64,000 nt of DNA from the NCBI RefSeq assembly GCF_000730425.1, contig NZ_CP008896.1:3720001-3784000 (forward strand). The letters run 5' to 3'. The position numbers and the translations under genes are program-made. The DNA is from Pseudomonas fluorescens. GTDB taxonomy: Bacteria > Pseudomonadota > Gammaproteobacteria > Pseudomonadales > Pseudomonadaceae. Of this stretch, positions 16,981-26,680 are shown in pieces. Under the pieces are notes generated by a model. It worked only from the letters and a program-made list of their open reading frames with translations, searched no databases and had not been told where the DNA came from. How positions within the stretch are numbered: position 1 is the first letter of the stretch; every line of letters starts with the position of its first letter.

Positions 16981-17277
16981 TAGCGCTGCTGGCCCCGCCG
17001 AAACCACCCGCCACAAAAACCGATTCAGCGCCTTTGCCCGCCTACCATTCCTCGCTCAGTTGCGCTGCTTGCAGACGGCTGGCGCGCACCTAGGTATAGT
17101 GCCGCCCCTCTTCGCATGCACAGTCGTCGTATGCGAACGCCGAACTAATAACAACCCGCGACTTGGAACCGGGACGAGCACTCGACCCACCTATCGTGCT
17201 GCCTGCGCGATTGTGTGTAACACGATGTGTCGGCCCGTCCGGCTTTTGCCTTTACAAAAAACAGCGAGGAATACTCC

Positions 17278-18723
17278 ATGCTTGAAGTCATCAACGACTT
17301 CCTCTCAGGAAAAGTACTGATCGTGCTCATTGTCGGGCTCGGTGGTTACTTCACGATCCGCTCGCGTTTCGTTCAATTTCGTCACTTCTTTCATATGTTC
17401 GCGGTGTTTCGCGACAGCCTGAAAAGCAGTGCCGGCCAGCTCAGTTCGTTCCAGGCGCTGATGCTCAGCCTGGCTGGACGGGTGGGTGCCGGTAACATCG
17501 CCGGTGTCGGCATTGCCGTGACCCTGGGTGGGCCGGGTGCCGTGTTCTGGATGTGGGTCACCGCGCTGGTGGGCATGTCTTCGAGTTTTATCGAGTGTTC
17601 CCTCGGCCAGCTGTACAAGCGCACCGACGCCGAAGGCACCTACCGTGGCGGTCCGGCCTATTACATCCAGCACGGTCTGCAAAAACGCTGGCTGGGGATG
17701 GTGATGGCATTCCTGCTGCTGGTGACCTTCGGCCTGGCCTTCAACGGCCTGCAAGCCCATGCGGTGACCCACTCGCTGAACAATGCCTTTGGCTTTGACA
17801 CCACCTACACCGGCCTGGCCCTGGCGGTATTGCTGGGCCTGGTGTTTATCGGTGGGATCAAGCGCATCGCCTCGATCGCCGACTTGCTGGTACCGGTCAA
17901 GACCCTGGTCTATATCGCCGTGACGATCTACGTGATCGTGCTGCAATTCGACCAGGTACCGGCCATGCTCGCGACCATCGTCAAGAGCGCCTTCGGCCTG
18001 GACCAGGCCTTCGGCGGCCTGGTGGGCAGCGCCATCATCATGGGCGTGAAGCGTGGCGTGTTCGCCAACGAAGCGGGCCTGGGCAGCGCACCGAACGTAG
18101 CTGCGGTGGCCTCGGTGGAACACCCGGTCGCCCAAGGCGTGGTGCAAGCGTTCAGTGTGTTCCTCGACACCTTCATCATCTGCACCTGCACTGCGTTGCT
18201 GATTCTGCTCTCGGGCTTCTACACCCCAGGCTTCGAAGGGGATGGCATTGCCCTGACCCAGAACTCCCTGGCCGCGGTGGTGGGTGACTGGGGCCGGATG
18301 TTTATCTCGGTGGCCCTGGCGTTGTTCGTGTTCACTTCGATCATGTACAACTACTACCTGGGCGAGAGCAACCTGCGCTTTTTGGTGGGTAACAATCGCA
18401 AGGTGCTGATCGGTTATCGCGCGTTGGTGCTGATGCTGATCTTCTGGGGTTCGATCGAGAACCTGAGCACCGTGTTCGCCTTCGCTGATATCACCATGAC
18501 CATGCTGGCGTTCGTCAACCTGTTCGCCCTGGCGTTCCTGTTCAAGATCGCCATGCGTATCCTCAACGACTACGACAGCCAACGCGCGGCGGGTATCAAG
18601 ACTCCGGTGTTCGACGCCAGCCGGTTCCCCGACCTGGACCTCGATTGCAAGGCATGGCCGGCAACCCCGGCAAAACCGCAGGTTGCACCACCGGCTGAAC
18701 TGGACGCTCAAACGCAGCGTTAA
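17278..18723 (+). CDS. Sodium:alanine/glycine symporter (AGCS family)
   Basis: A 481-residue inner-membrane amino-acid:Na+ symporter with about 11 helices. AGCS signatures include SLAGRVGAGNIAGVGIAVTLGGPGAVFWMW (~65-95), EGTYRGGPAYYIQ and GVKRGVFANEAGLGSAPNVAA (~255). A hydrophilic Pro/Ala-rich tail of about 40 residues follows the last helix. ATG 17278 is preceded by GAGGAA. It sits between aspartase and asparaginase on the same strand, each unit closed by its own terminator. Substrate is alanine/glycine by family; asparagine or aspartate is possible by context. Confidence 0.92.
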   Translation: MLEVINDFLSGKVLIVLIVGLGGYFTIRSRFVQFRHFFHMFAVFRDSLKSSAGQLSSFQALMLSLAGRVGAGNIAGVGIAVTLGGPGAVFWMWVTALVGMSSSFIECSLGQLYKRTDAEGTYRGGPAYYIQHGLQKRWLGMVMAFLLLVTFGLAFNGLQAHAVTHSLNNAFGFDTTYTGLALAVLLGLVFIGGIKRIASIADLLVPVKTLVYIAVTIYVIVLQFDQVPAMLATIVKSAFGLDQAFGGLVGSAIIMGVKRGVFANEAGLGSAPNVAAVASVEHPVAQGVVQAFSVFLDTFIICTCTALLILLSGFYTPGFEGDGIALTQNSLAAVVGDWGRMFISVALALFVFTSIMYNYYLGESNLRFLVGNNRKVLIGYRALVLMLIFWGSIENLSTVFAFADITMTMLAFVNLFALAFLFKIAMRILNDYDSQRAAGIKTPVFDASRFPDLDLDCKAWPATPAKPQVAPPAELDAQTQR

Positions 18724-18735
18724 GCGCAGATGACA

Positions 18736-18778
18736 CGCCGCCAAGCCTTGGGCATGCTCTGGGCTTGGCGGCGTTTTT
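18736..18778 (+). terminator. Intrinsic terminator after the AGCS symporter gene
   Basis: Perfect 12-bp stem CGCCGCCAAGCC / GGCTTGGCGGCG (18736-18747, 18762-18773) then five T. It lies directly before the asparaginase start, so the latter needs readthrough or its own promoter. Confidence 0.92.
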
Positions 18779-18796
18779 CGTTCAGGAGATTTTGCA

Positions 18797-19759
18797 ATGC
18801 AACCAGCTAACAACGTCATGGTGCTCTACACCGGTGGCACCATCGGCATGCAAGCCAGCGCCAATGGCTTGGCCCCGGCGTCCGGCTTTGAAGCGCGCAT
18901 GCGCCAACAGCTTGCCGGCCTGCCAGTGCCAGCCTGGCACTTTCAGGAAATGCCGGCGTTGATCGACAGCGCCAACATGACCCCCGCCTACTGGCAGCAC
19001 TTGCGCAGCGCCGTGGTCGAGGCGGTGGATAACGGCGCCGATGCAGTACTGATCCTGCACGGCACCGATACCCTGGCCTACAGCGCGGCGGCCATGCGTT
19101 TTCAGTTGCTGGGCCTGCCGGCGCCGGTGCTGTTCACAGGCTCCATGTTGCCCGCCGGTGTGGCGGACAGTGATGCCTGGGAAAACGTCAGCGGCGCGCT
19201 TGCCGCCCTCGGCGAAGGCCTGGCCCCCGGTGTCCAGCTGTACTTTCATGGCGAGCTGCTGGAGCCGACCCGTTGCGCAAAAATCCGCAGCTTCGGGCGC
19301 CATCCGTTCGCGACGCTGCAACGTCAAGGTGGCATGCCCAGGGCCGATGCGATTCCGCCTGCATTGGATTATCGCCAGCCCAAGGCCTTGGTGAATGTTG
19401 GGGTACTGCCATTGGTGCCGGGGATTTCGGCGGCGCAACTGGACGGCTTGATCAACAGCGGTATCCAGGCGCTGATCCTGGAGTGCTATGGCAGTGGCAC
19501 CGGGCCCAGCGACAACCCCGAGTTCCTCGCCGGCCTCAAGCGGGCGCAGGCGCTGGACATTGTGGTCGTGGCGATCACCCAATGCCATGAAGGCGGTGTG
19601 GAACTGGATGTGTATGAGGCCGGCAGCCGCCTGCGTGACAGCGGCGTGTTGTCAGGCCACGGGATGACCCGCGAGGCGGCGTTCGGCAAACTCAATGCCC
19701 TGCTCGGCGCCGGGCTGCACACCGCTGAAGTCCGACGCCTGGTGGAACTCGACCTATGA
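18797..19759 (+). CDS. L-asparaginase, type I (cytoplasmic)
   Basis: Hydrolyses asparagine to aspartate and ammonia. 320 residues with both active-site Thr motifs: YTGGTIG at 11-17 and LHGTDT at 87-92, plus the family Lys region (SFGRHPF) and ECYGSGTGPSD in the C-terminal domain. No signal peptide is seen, so it is a cytoplasmic AnsA-like enzyme. Its product feeds the aspartase encoded two genes upstream. It is only 19 bp from the preceding terminator hairpin, so expression may depend on partial readthrough. Confidence 0.93.
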   Translation: MQPANNVMVLYTGGTIGMQASANGLAPASGFEARMRQQLAGLPVPAWHFQEMPALIDSANMTPAYWQHLRSAVVEAVDNGADAVLILHGTDTLAYSAAAMRFQLLGLPAPVLFTGSMLPAGVADSDAWENVSGALAALGEGLAPGVQLYFHGELLEPTRCAKIRSFGRHPFATLQRQGGMPRADAIPPALDYRQPKALVNVGVLPLVPGISAAQLDGLINSGIQALILECYGSGTGPSDNPEFLAGLKRAQALDIVVVAITQCHEGGVELDVYEAGSRLRDSGVLSGHGMTREAAFGKLNALLGAGLHTAEVRRLVELDL

Positions 19760-19813
19760 GCCACGCTATATAAGCACCCCCTTCCCTGATCGGGCGGTCC
19801 CTAGCATGCAAAC

Positions 19814-19838
19814 AACCCGCGCCTCGTCTCGGGTTATT
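19814..19838 (+). terminator. Weak terminator-like hairpin after asparaginase
   Basis: Stem AACCCG / CGGGTT (19814-19819, 19830-19835) followed by ATTT. Short, so only a possible terminator. It lies in the leader of the large gene downstream. Confidence 0.35.
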
Positions 19839-19867
19839 TCCATCAACCGCCACGACAGGGATGACCC

Positions 19868-22800
19868 ATGGCCCCTTCCTCCCCCCTCCCACCAGCCTCC
19901 AACAACGGCGACCCGACGCTGGGGCTGATCACCCAACTGCACACGGGCCCCTCATTCAGAGAGGCCGCCACCGAGCTGCTGCGCCAGACACTGAGCGAAC
20001 TGTATCCAGACCTGTGCATCGACCCCAATACCACCCTGATGGGTATTCCCACCTGGGAGCTGGTCGACGACCGGATCGTGGCCGGGCCGGTTCACTACCA
20101 GGCCTTGAGCGACATACTTGCCAGGCAAGCGGTGCTGGCGGTGCCCATGCAATGTATCGAAGGCGAGCACTTCCTGACGCGACAGCCAATCAGTGATCCG
20201 GCCACGCATTTGCCGGTACGCATTATCGAAATCGCCAAGGCCCTCAATACCCTCGCACCCGCGATGCTCAGCGCCTGCCAGGAGCAACTGGTGGCGTACT
20301 GGAACGAGAGCAGCGGCAGCGGCCCGAGATGGCACGAACTGTCCAGCAGCCTGCGTTCGCTCTGGAATGTACAAAAGGCCGGGGCTTGGGACGCCATCGA
20401 TTGCGCCATGGCCCGTGGCTTGTTCCACGCCCCGGTCCTTTCCGACCGCCAGCCTCAGGACGCGTACTCCAGCAGAGCGTATTTGCTGGATATCCAATTG
20501 GCTGACGGCGACCCGCTTCAGCCGGTGAGCGGGGCGGTGATCGCCGTACTGATAGGGCAACACCAGGGAAAAAACCGCCTCCTCAGCTATTCAATGCTCG
20601 ACGGCTATCAGAAGTACGACTCGCTGGAGCAGTTGGGCCAATCCCTGCCCGCTCATATCGGCGCAGCGGCCCAGGGCAAGACACTGCACTGGCGCTTGTA
20701 CGAGCCGCCTGGCCATTTTTTCGACGAGCAGGCCTGTGCGCTGCTCGCCATGCAAATCAAGGCCGTGGGCGAGCTGGACTTCTCCGACCTGCGCCAGGCA
20801 AGGCCGGCACTCGACGGTCCACCTGACGCAACGCAAAAGGTCTCGAACAGCGGCCAAAGCCAGGAGTGGTACTACCATCATTTGCCCGACTGGCTGCGCC
20901 AGGCGTCCAGCGGCGATCGAAACAGCTATGCACGGCACCTCAAAGACTTGGCGGTCCTCAACAGCCTGAACAACGGCCAGTCCTACCTGGATGAAATCCC
21001 ACCGATCCGTGAGTACGCGCTGACCACCCTCAAGCAGCAAATCCTTCTCGACCACCCCGACGCCATACATCTGCCGTTTGAGCAGGTCGTCATCCAAGTG
21101 CAAAGCCTGGTGACCTGGGGAACCTTCATCGTGCCGGGTCGCCTGGAAACCACGACGTTCAGTCTGGCTGACCTGGCCCTGCAAAACTTGATTGCCGTGC
21201 CCATGGGCAACAAGAATGTGCATCTGAAAAATGGCCAGCGCTTACCCGCCTGGATGACTGTCGACTACCTGGAAAAGCTCATCACCCAAGTCGATATCGG
21301 CAGCGCCTATCCCGAATTGATCAAAAACAGACTGCTGGATCTGCGCCTGGAGTCAATCCGCCGCAAAAACCTGTACGCCAGCCACCTGCGTATCCAACTG
21401 CCGTTGATCGCCTTGCAGAACAAGATCCAACAACAGTGCGGCATCGACGAACGCGGTTATCGCTACGTGGCTGGCGTGATGCATAGCGAAGAAAGCGAGC
21501 GCCAGGTAGACGGACGCACCATCGTCATACGTCCCCTGGCCTTCATTCCCCAGCGGCGGGAGGGCCATGCCGAGGATGTGGTCACCAATATGTACGTGAT
21601 TGGTCCCCAGCCCCCCGGCGACGGACCTTGCCTGCTCTACCGCCCGCTGTTTGACCCACCGTTGATCCAATACGCCTCGCCTTCCAACCTGTTGTACGGC
21701 ATCGCCCAGTCCTCGGATCTGCGCGCTTCGGTACTGGCCTGGCTACCCAACGCGGTCCGTGCGGACTACGCCAACTATGTCTTTCCCGGGGCACTACCAT
21801 CGCCATGGGTGGTCAGTGACTTTCTGGTCGAGCCCGACAATCTGCTGATCATGAACGGTCCCATCAGCCTGGGTGGCCAACCGCTCAATGGCGACCTGTT
21901 CAGTACCCTATTCAACGCCAATGCGCAGGCCCTGATTGAACTGGCGGATCGCCAATCGGTGTCCAACGCCGAAAACCGCTGGGCAACCCTCAAGCAAGCA
22001 GGCTGGATGATCCTGAATGCCATATTGCCCTTCCTTGGCCGCACAGCGGGTGCGGCCCTGTGGATCTGGCAGGTGGTCGATGAACTGCAGCAGTTCGTCC
22101 AAGCCCATGAACAAGGCGAGGAACAGCTGGAATGGGAAACCCTCACCGACGTGCTGCTGAATCTGGGCGTTGCATTGACGTTGCACCTCACCACCCGACG
22201 CCATGGCCTGGAAAGCCGGCCGCAGACCGATAAATCCACAGGCCCCGCAACGGTCCGCCAGCTACCTGCCCCCGGCCCTGATACGCCTGTGTTTTTGCAC
22301 AAGACACCGCTTTACATCCAGGGCGCCATCCAGCGCCAGCCAGGCCAACTGGCGCAGTTGCTGGACAGCTTCAAGGTCAGCAAGCCCGATGGGCTTGGCG
22401 CGGTGATTACCGAGCCAGGCACTTACCGCTATCTGTACCGCCATGCCGAGCGTTACTACGCGCCGGTGGGCGAGCGCTGGTTTGAAGTGCAGGCCCGTGA
22501 GGATGAGCCCGTCATTATCGTTGACCCCAAGGACCCGAATCGCACCAGCCTGCCGCTGATACACAATACCAAGGGCCAATGGTTTATCGACACTCGCCTG
22601 CGCTTGCTCGGTGGTGGCCCCAAACGGGTCATCAAAAAAGCCGTGTCCGATGCCTCCATCAAAAGCGACGAGCTACGCTCGCAACTGGCCACCTTCGAAA
22701 ATGCCAAAGCCGCCGCACAACAGCTGCTGCAGCAGGCTCATCAGGAAATGACGGACGCACCCAGCACCTCCGCAGCCGTCAAGCGCGAACACTACCTGCA

Positions 22801-24436
22801 AGCCCTGCTCGGCAGGCAAACGAGTTACGAAGAGGCACTGCAACGCCTCAAGACGCTAAACGTTTTCAGCCCCTCCAGCGACTATCAGCCCAAGGCCTTG
22901 GCCTACATCAAGGCTCAGTTGGCATTGAACGAAACAGGGATCCTGGAAGCCCAGACCACCTTTACACCCAAGCTGCATACCGTTCTGGACCACATCGAAC
23001 ACCAGGCCCGCGACCGTGAAGTGCGGCACATCAGCGACGCCAGGCAAATGACTACGATGAGCCAGGACATGATCGAGCGCCTGGATTACACCCAATCGCG
23101 CTTCGACCAGCTAAAGACTTTGGCGCTGGAAGGCACACGCCTGATCCAGGAGAGCAGGGGCCGGCTTCCGTCCTACACCAGCGACGACCTCAAGGCGTTG
23201 CAAGTGACGTTGGCCCGTAACCTATGCCTGACGGAGAGTTCGCTGAGCCATCGCCCCGAAGCCTGGAATGCGATAGACGCGTTGGTTGATACCGCCGATA
23301 TTTCGGTGCAGGCCCTGCGCGACACCCTGCTGGAGCGCAGCGAAGCGCGCCTGGACGAACGGATCGAAGCGTTGTGCAGCCTGATTGAACAATTCAAGGT
23401 GATTGATGAGCGCCTGGGGGATTTCCAGCAGGAATTTTCCGATTCGGCTGTTCCTGAGGAGGTCAAGCTCCTGCAGCAGAAGATCCACGGGTTCTCGCAG
23501 CAGACACTGGCCCAGTTGGCCCTCTTGAGTGCCGAGCGTGACAACTTAAGAGCACGACCGACGCCCCCACCGACCCCACCAAGACCGAAGAAGAGATTCA
23601 TTCATTCACGCTACAACGGCATGCTGATTGGCGAACCGAGAATGACCAAACAGGGACTGGAAACCGGCCTGGTAGATATCCGTTCCCCCCTGACCCAGCA
23701 AGTCATCGCCACGTTCCATGAGAAAGACAAAGACGTCTGGGTACAACACATCACAGCATCCGAGGCGGAATTGCCGGTGCCGGTGCCGGATATCCGGACT
23801 GGCCTGGAAAAAGGCCAGGCATTGTTGGACGGGCTCACGACATTTTTCACCCGTGCCGCTGCACAACAAGAAAACACCGAACGCACGGCGCAAGGGATCG
23901 AATACCTGTTTCATCAACATGCACGGCTGATGGAGCAAGCCGACCACGCCCTTGAAAAGGCGCTGGAGCAAGGCCGCCCAACCGATCACCAACGGCGCAC
24001 AGGAGCCATTATCCGCAGGCAACTCAAAGAGGCCGCCACTACGCTTTACCAGCACGCCACCCAATTCATGATGCAGATCACCAAGCAACGGGCGCCAACC
24101 ATCAACGGTGTCGAATGGCTTAAAGAACACAATGCCATAACCATCAAGCAGACCTTGAAACGCCGCCGCCTCAAGGGACCCAAACCGGATTATCTGGATG
24201 AATATGTCATTACCGACCGTGCTACTGGCACTGTCCTCTGGTATGCACACTTCCATTATTCGGCCAGTTGGGCCTCAACCAAGCGCTTTCTCTTCGCTCG
24301 CCTGAAAACCCCGCAGGAATACCGCCAGGGACCTGAGGCCGACGTACTCAAGAATCCGACAAGGCAGCAGCAGATCGATTTCTACCGCAGCGGCATCAAT
24401 CTGGAGCAGGCGCGCAAATTGTTTTTCACGTCATAA
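19868..24436 (+). CDS. Large DUF6543 / dermonecrotic-toxin-like protein
   Basis: 1522 residues, no signal peptide. The N-terminal ~700 residues look like the DUF6543 region of large Pseudomonas toxin-like proteins (LPDWLRQASSGDRNSYARHLKDLA; YRPLFDPPLIQYASP). A hydrophobic stretch at ~710-735 (WMILNAILPFLGRTAGAALW) is typical of the family. A long helical, coiled-coil-rich middle (~930-1220) leads to a Pro-rich linker (TPPPTPPRP, ~1232), then a C-terminal module containing LWYAHFHY. No catalytic motif is evident to me and no immunity-type gene is adjacent. Toxin activity is inference from family. The ATG at 19868 has no strong ribosome site but the frame is open throughout. It may alternatively be a surface or effector protein of unknown role. 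Confidence 0.75.
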   Translation: MAPSSPLPPASNNGDPTLGLITQLHTGPSFREAATELLRQTLSELYPDLCIDPNTTLMGIPTWELVDDRIVAGPVHYQALSDILARQAVLAVPMQCIEGEHFLTRQPISDPATHLPVRIIEIAKALNTLAPAMLSACQEQLVAYWNESSGSGPRWHELSSSLRSLWNVQKAGAWDAIDCAMARGLFHAPVLSDRQPQDAYSSRAYLLDIQLADGDPLQPVSGAVIAVLIGQHQGKNRLLSYSMLDGYQKYDSLEQLGQSLPAHIGAAAQGKTLHWRLYEPPGHFFDEQACALLAMQIKAVGELDFSDLRQARPALDGPPDATQKVSNSGQSQEWYYHHLPDWLRQASSGDRNSYARHLKDLAVLNSLNNGQSYLDEIPPIREYALTTLKQQILLDHPDAIHLPFEQVVIQVQSLVTWGTFIVPGRLETTTFSLADLALQNLIAVPMGNKNVHLKNGQRLPAWMTVDYLEKLITQVDIGSAYPELIKNRLLDLRLESIRRKNLYASHLRIQLPLIALQNKIQQQCGIDERGYRYVAGVMHSEESERQVDGRTIVIRPLAFIPQRREGHAEDVVTNMYVIGPQPPGDGPCLLYRPLFDPPLIQYASPSNLLYGIAQSSDLRASVLAWLPNAVRADYANYVFPGALPSPWVVSDFLVEPDNLLIMNGPISLGGQPLNGDLFSTLFNANAQALIELADRQSVSNAENRWATLKQAGWMILNAILPFLGRTAGAALWIWQVVDELQQFVQAHEQGEEQLEWETLTDVLLNLGVALTLHLTTRRHGLESRPQTDKSTGPATVRQLPAPGPDTPVFLHKTPLYIQGAIQRQPGQLAQLLDSFKVSKPDGLGAVITEPGTYRYLYRHAERYYAPVGERWFEVQAREDEPVIIVDPKDPNRTSLPLIHNTKGQWFIDTRLRLLGGGPKRVIKKAVSDASIKSDELRSQLATFENAKAAAQQLLQQAHQEMTDAPSTSAAVKREHYLQALLGRQTSYEEALQRLKTLNVFSPSSDYQPKALAYIKAQLALNETGILEAQTTFTPKLHTVLDHIEHQARDREVRHISDARQMTTMSQDMIERLDYTQSRFDQLKTLALEGTRLIQESRGRLPSYTSDDLKALQVTLARNLCLTESSLSHRPEAWNAIDALVDTADISVQALRDTLLERSEARLDERIEALCSLIEQFKVIDERLGDFQQEFSDSAVPEEVKLLQQKIHGFSQQTLAQLALLSAERDNLRARPTPPPTPPRPKKRFIHSRYNGMLIGEPRMTKQGLETGLVDIRSPLTQQVIATFHEKDKDVWVQHITASEAELPVPVPDIRTGLEKGQALLDGLTTFFTRAAAQQENTERTAQGIEYLFHQHARLMEQADHALEKALEQGRPTDHQRRTGAIIRRQLKEAATTLYQHATQFMMQITKQRAPTINGVEWLKEHNAITIKQTLKRRRLKGPKPDYLDEYVITDRATGTVLWYAHFHYSASWASTKRFLFARLKTPQEYRQGPEADVLKNPTRQQQIDFYRSGINLEQARKLFFTS

Positions 24437-24489
24437 CATCGGGGCACATTCTTTGCTCCAACAAGCAGTCCCCCTGACGGAGCCGGCCC

Positions 24490-25482
24490 ATGCTGCACTC
24501 TCACCTGACAACCCTCAACGCTGTTTCACTGGTGCTGGACAGCTTCCAGGCGCAGGGCGTGGCCAGTGAGGCGTTGCTGGCAGGTAGCGGTATCTGCGCG
24601 GCGGATCTGGGCCGGGCCGACGCGCGCATCACCACCAACCAAGAGATGCGCGTGTGCGCCAATGCCGTGGCGCTGCGCCGGGACCTGGGCCTGGAACTGG
24701 GCCAGCGCATGCATGTTTCATCCTACGGCATGCTGGGATATGGATTGCTCACCTGTGCCACCTTTGGTGACGCTTTGCGTCTGGCCCTGCGTTATCCAGC
24801 GTTATTGGGAACACTTTTTGCGCTGAGCCTGGAAGAGGAGGGTCAACGGATCTGGTTCACCGCCCGCGATTACCGTGAAGACCCGGCACTGGTCCAGTTC
24901 AATGTCGAACTGTGCCTGGTCTCGTTGAACGTGATCTGCGACGACCTGCTGGGGCAGACACTGCCCTTGCTCGGAGCCCGCTTCGACTACGCCGCGCCCG
25001 CGTACCAGGCACGCTATGCCGAACGCTTCGATTGCCCCCTGCAATTTGACGCTGGCACTAACGCCTTCGCCTTTGACCGTGACTGGCTCGACTACCCCCT
25101 GCCCCTGGCCGACGCCATTACCCACCGCGCCATAGCCGAGCGCTGTCGCAAGCAGAACACGGAATTTACCGGGCGCCAGGCCTGGCTGGGGCGAGTGCGT
25201 GAACTGCTGGCCGCACAATTGAGCACCTCCCCAGGGCTTGATGGCCTGGCCAGGCAAATGAACTGCTCGCCACGCACCCTGCGCCGCCACCTCCACGCCT
25301 TGGGCTGCAGCTATCAGGAATTGCTGGACGAGCTGCGCTTCGAACAGGCCAAGCAGTTGCTGGGCCACGGCGAACTGGCGATCCACCAGATTGCCGAGCA
25401 ACTGGGTTTCAGCGAAGCGGCCAGCTTCCGGCATGCCTTTGTACGCTGGAGTGGCGTGGCTCCGAGCCAGTTCCGGCCCTGA
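24490..25482 (+). CDS. AraC-family regulator with arabinose-binding-type N-terminal domain
   Basis: 330 residues. N-terminal ~200 residues match the AraC subgroup that includes OruR/ArgR-like and virulence regulators (LLAGSGICAADLGRADARITTNQEM; MHVSSYGMLGYGLLTCATFGDAL). C-terminal double HTH (~235-328) contains LARQMNCSPRTLRRHLHALGCSYQELLDELR and IHQIAEQLGFSEAASFRHAFVRWSG. ATG 24490, with GACGGAG upstream. It lies 157 bp before the acetylpolyamine amidohydrolase gene in the same direction, so it is a candidate regulator of that operon, by position only. Confidence 0.9.
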   Translation: MLHSHLTTLNAVSLVLDSFQAQGVASEALLAGSGICAADLGRADARITTNQEMRVCANAVALRRDLGLELGQRMHVSSYGMLGYGLLTCATFGDALRLALRYPALLGTLFALSLEEEGQRIWFTARDYREDPALVQFNVELCLVSLNVICDDLLGQTLPLLGARFDYAAPAYQARYAERFDCPLQFDAGTNAFAFDRDWLDYPLPLADAITHRAIAERCRKQNTEFTGRQAWLGRVRELLAAQLSTSPGLDGLARQMNCSPRTLRRHLHALGCSYQELLDELRFEQAKQLLGHGELAIHQIAEQLGFSEAASFRHAFVRWSGVAPSQFRP

Positions 25483-25632
25483 TGCACAGGCCCGGGGCGT
25501 CAGCGCACTATCGAGGGGCGAATAGCGGACATACTCTTTGGCCTGATCAATCCCCTTTTGGCCGCTCCTGCCGTTCTCTTGCGCCCGCCGTGCAGTAACA
25601 CTGCATGGCATCCCAAGCAGCCTGCGGAGCAC

Positions 25633-25642
25633 AACAACAATG
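25633..25642 (+). promoter_or_regulatory. Candidate Hfq/Crc site over the amidohydrolase start codon
   Basis: AACAACAA (25633-25640) fits the catabolite-activity consensus AANAANAA and runs straight into the ATG at 25640. GGAG at 25625-25628 is the ribosome site, so Hfq/Crc bound here would block initiation. Confidence 0.45.
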
Positions 25643-26680
25643 CTGACGATCTACTCGGACGATCACCATCTGCATCACGGCCGTTGCGAATTGATGGACG
25701 GGCAACTGATGCCCTGCTTCGAAATGCCCTCCCGCGCCGACCACGTGTTGCAACGGGTCAAGGACCGCGAACTGGGCCCGGTGCAACCGCCCCAGGACTT
25801 TGGCCTGGCGCCATTGCAACGGGTCCACAGCCGCGACTATCTGGATTTCTTCAAAGAGGCCTGGCAACGCTGGACGGCCTTTGGCCAGGATGGCGACCTG
25901 CTGCCCTACACCTGGCCCGCCCGTACTTTGCGTCGCGTCATGCCCTCCAGCCTGCACGGGCAACTGGGCTATTACAGCTTCGACGGCGGCGCGCCGATTA
26001 CCGCCGGTACCTGGCAAGCAGCCTATAGCGCAGCCCAGGTTGCACTGACGGCGCAGCAGGCCATCCAGCACGGCGCGCACAGTGCCTTCGCCTTGTGCCG
26101 GCCACCGGGACATCACGCCGCCAGCGACTTGATGGGCGGCTACTGCTACCTCAACAATGCCGCCATCGCGGCCCAGGCCTTTATCGATCAGGGCCACACC
26201 CGGGTCGCGATACTGGATGTCGACTACCATCACGGCAATGGCACCCAGTCGATTTTCTATGAGCGCAGTGACGTGCTTTTCACCTCGATCCACGGGCATC
26301 CGGAGGCAGAGTTTCCGTTTTTCCTCGGTTATGCCGATGAACTCGGTGAGGGGCCTGGCACTGGCTTCAACTTCAACTACCCGCTCCCCGCCGGCTCTGG
26401 CTGGGACAGCTGGAGCGTCGCCCTGGAACAGGCCTGCACACAAATCGAGCGGTTGGGCGCCCAGATCATCGTCGTGTCCCTGGGGGTCGACACATTCAAG
26501 GACGATCCCATTTCGCAGTTCAAGCTCGACAGCCCGGACTACCTGGCCATGGGCCGGCGCATTGCACGCCTGGGCAAGCCGACCTTGTTCGTGATGGAAG
26601 GCGGTTATGCCGTGGAAGAAATCGGCCTCAATGCCGTGAACGTCCTTGAAGGCTTTGAACACGAGAGGTCAGCCCAATGA
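25640..26680 (+). CDS. aphA: Acetylpolyamine amidohydrolase (histone-deacetylase family)
   Basis: Zinc enzyme that deacetylates acetylputrescine, acetylcadaverine or related acetylpolyamines. 346 residues with the HDAC-fold motifs CRPPGHHA (catalytic His pair, ~155), LDVDYHHGNGTQ (metal Asp and His, ~193) and a C-terminal GGY loop (EGGYAVEEIG). The order amidohydrolase then polyamine-binding protein is the PA1409-PA1410 arrangement of P. aeruginosa, where PA1409 is AphA, hence the symbol. The stop overlaps the next ATG by four bases. Immediately before its ATG is an Hfq/Crc-like AACAACAA. Confidence 0.88.
   Translation: MLTIYSDDHHLHHGRCELMDGQLMPCFEMPSRADHVLQRVKDRELGPVQPPQDFGLAPLQRVHSRDYLDFFKEAWQRWTAFGQDGDLLPYTWPARTLRRVMPSSLHGQLGYYSFDGGAPITAGTWQAAYSAAQVALTAQQAIQHGAHSAFALCRPPGHHAASDLMGGYCYLNNAAIAAQAFIDQGHTRVAILDVDYHHGNGTQSIFYERSDVLFTSIHGHPEAEFPFFLGYADELGEGPGTGFNFNYPLPAGSGWDSWSVALEQACTQIERLGAQIIVVSLGVDTFKDDPISQFKLDSPDYLAMGRRIARLGKPTLFVMEGGYAVEEIGLNAVNVLEGFEHERSAQ

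Larger units (their letters stand above)
16848..17277. other. Intergenic region between aspA and the AGCS gene, 430 bp
   Basis: Holds, in order, the aspA terminator, a single REP unit, a -10-like TATAGT at 17095-17100, and a roughly 170-nt presumptive leader. The leader includes AATAACAA at 17147-17154, which fits the Hfq/Crc catabolite-activity pattern AANAANAA. I could not match the leader to a known riboswitch. Confidence 0.5.

Noticed and set aside
17101-17277. A glycine riboswitch upstream of the AGCS gene
   Set aside because: The conserved aptamer core could not be found; only a generic leader with a possible Hfq site is supported.
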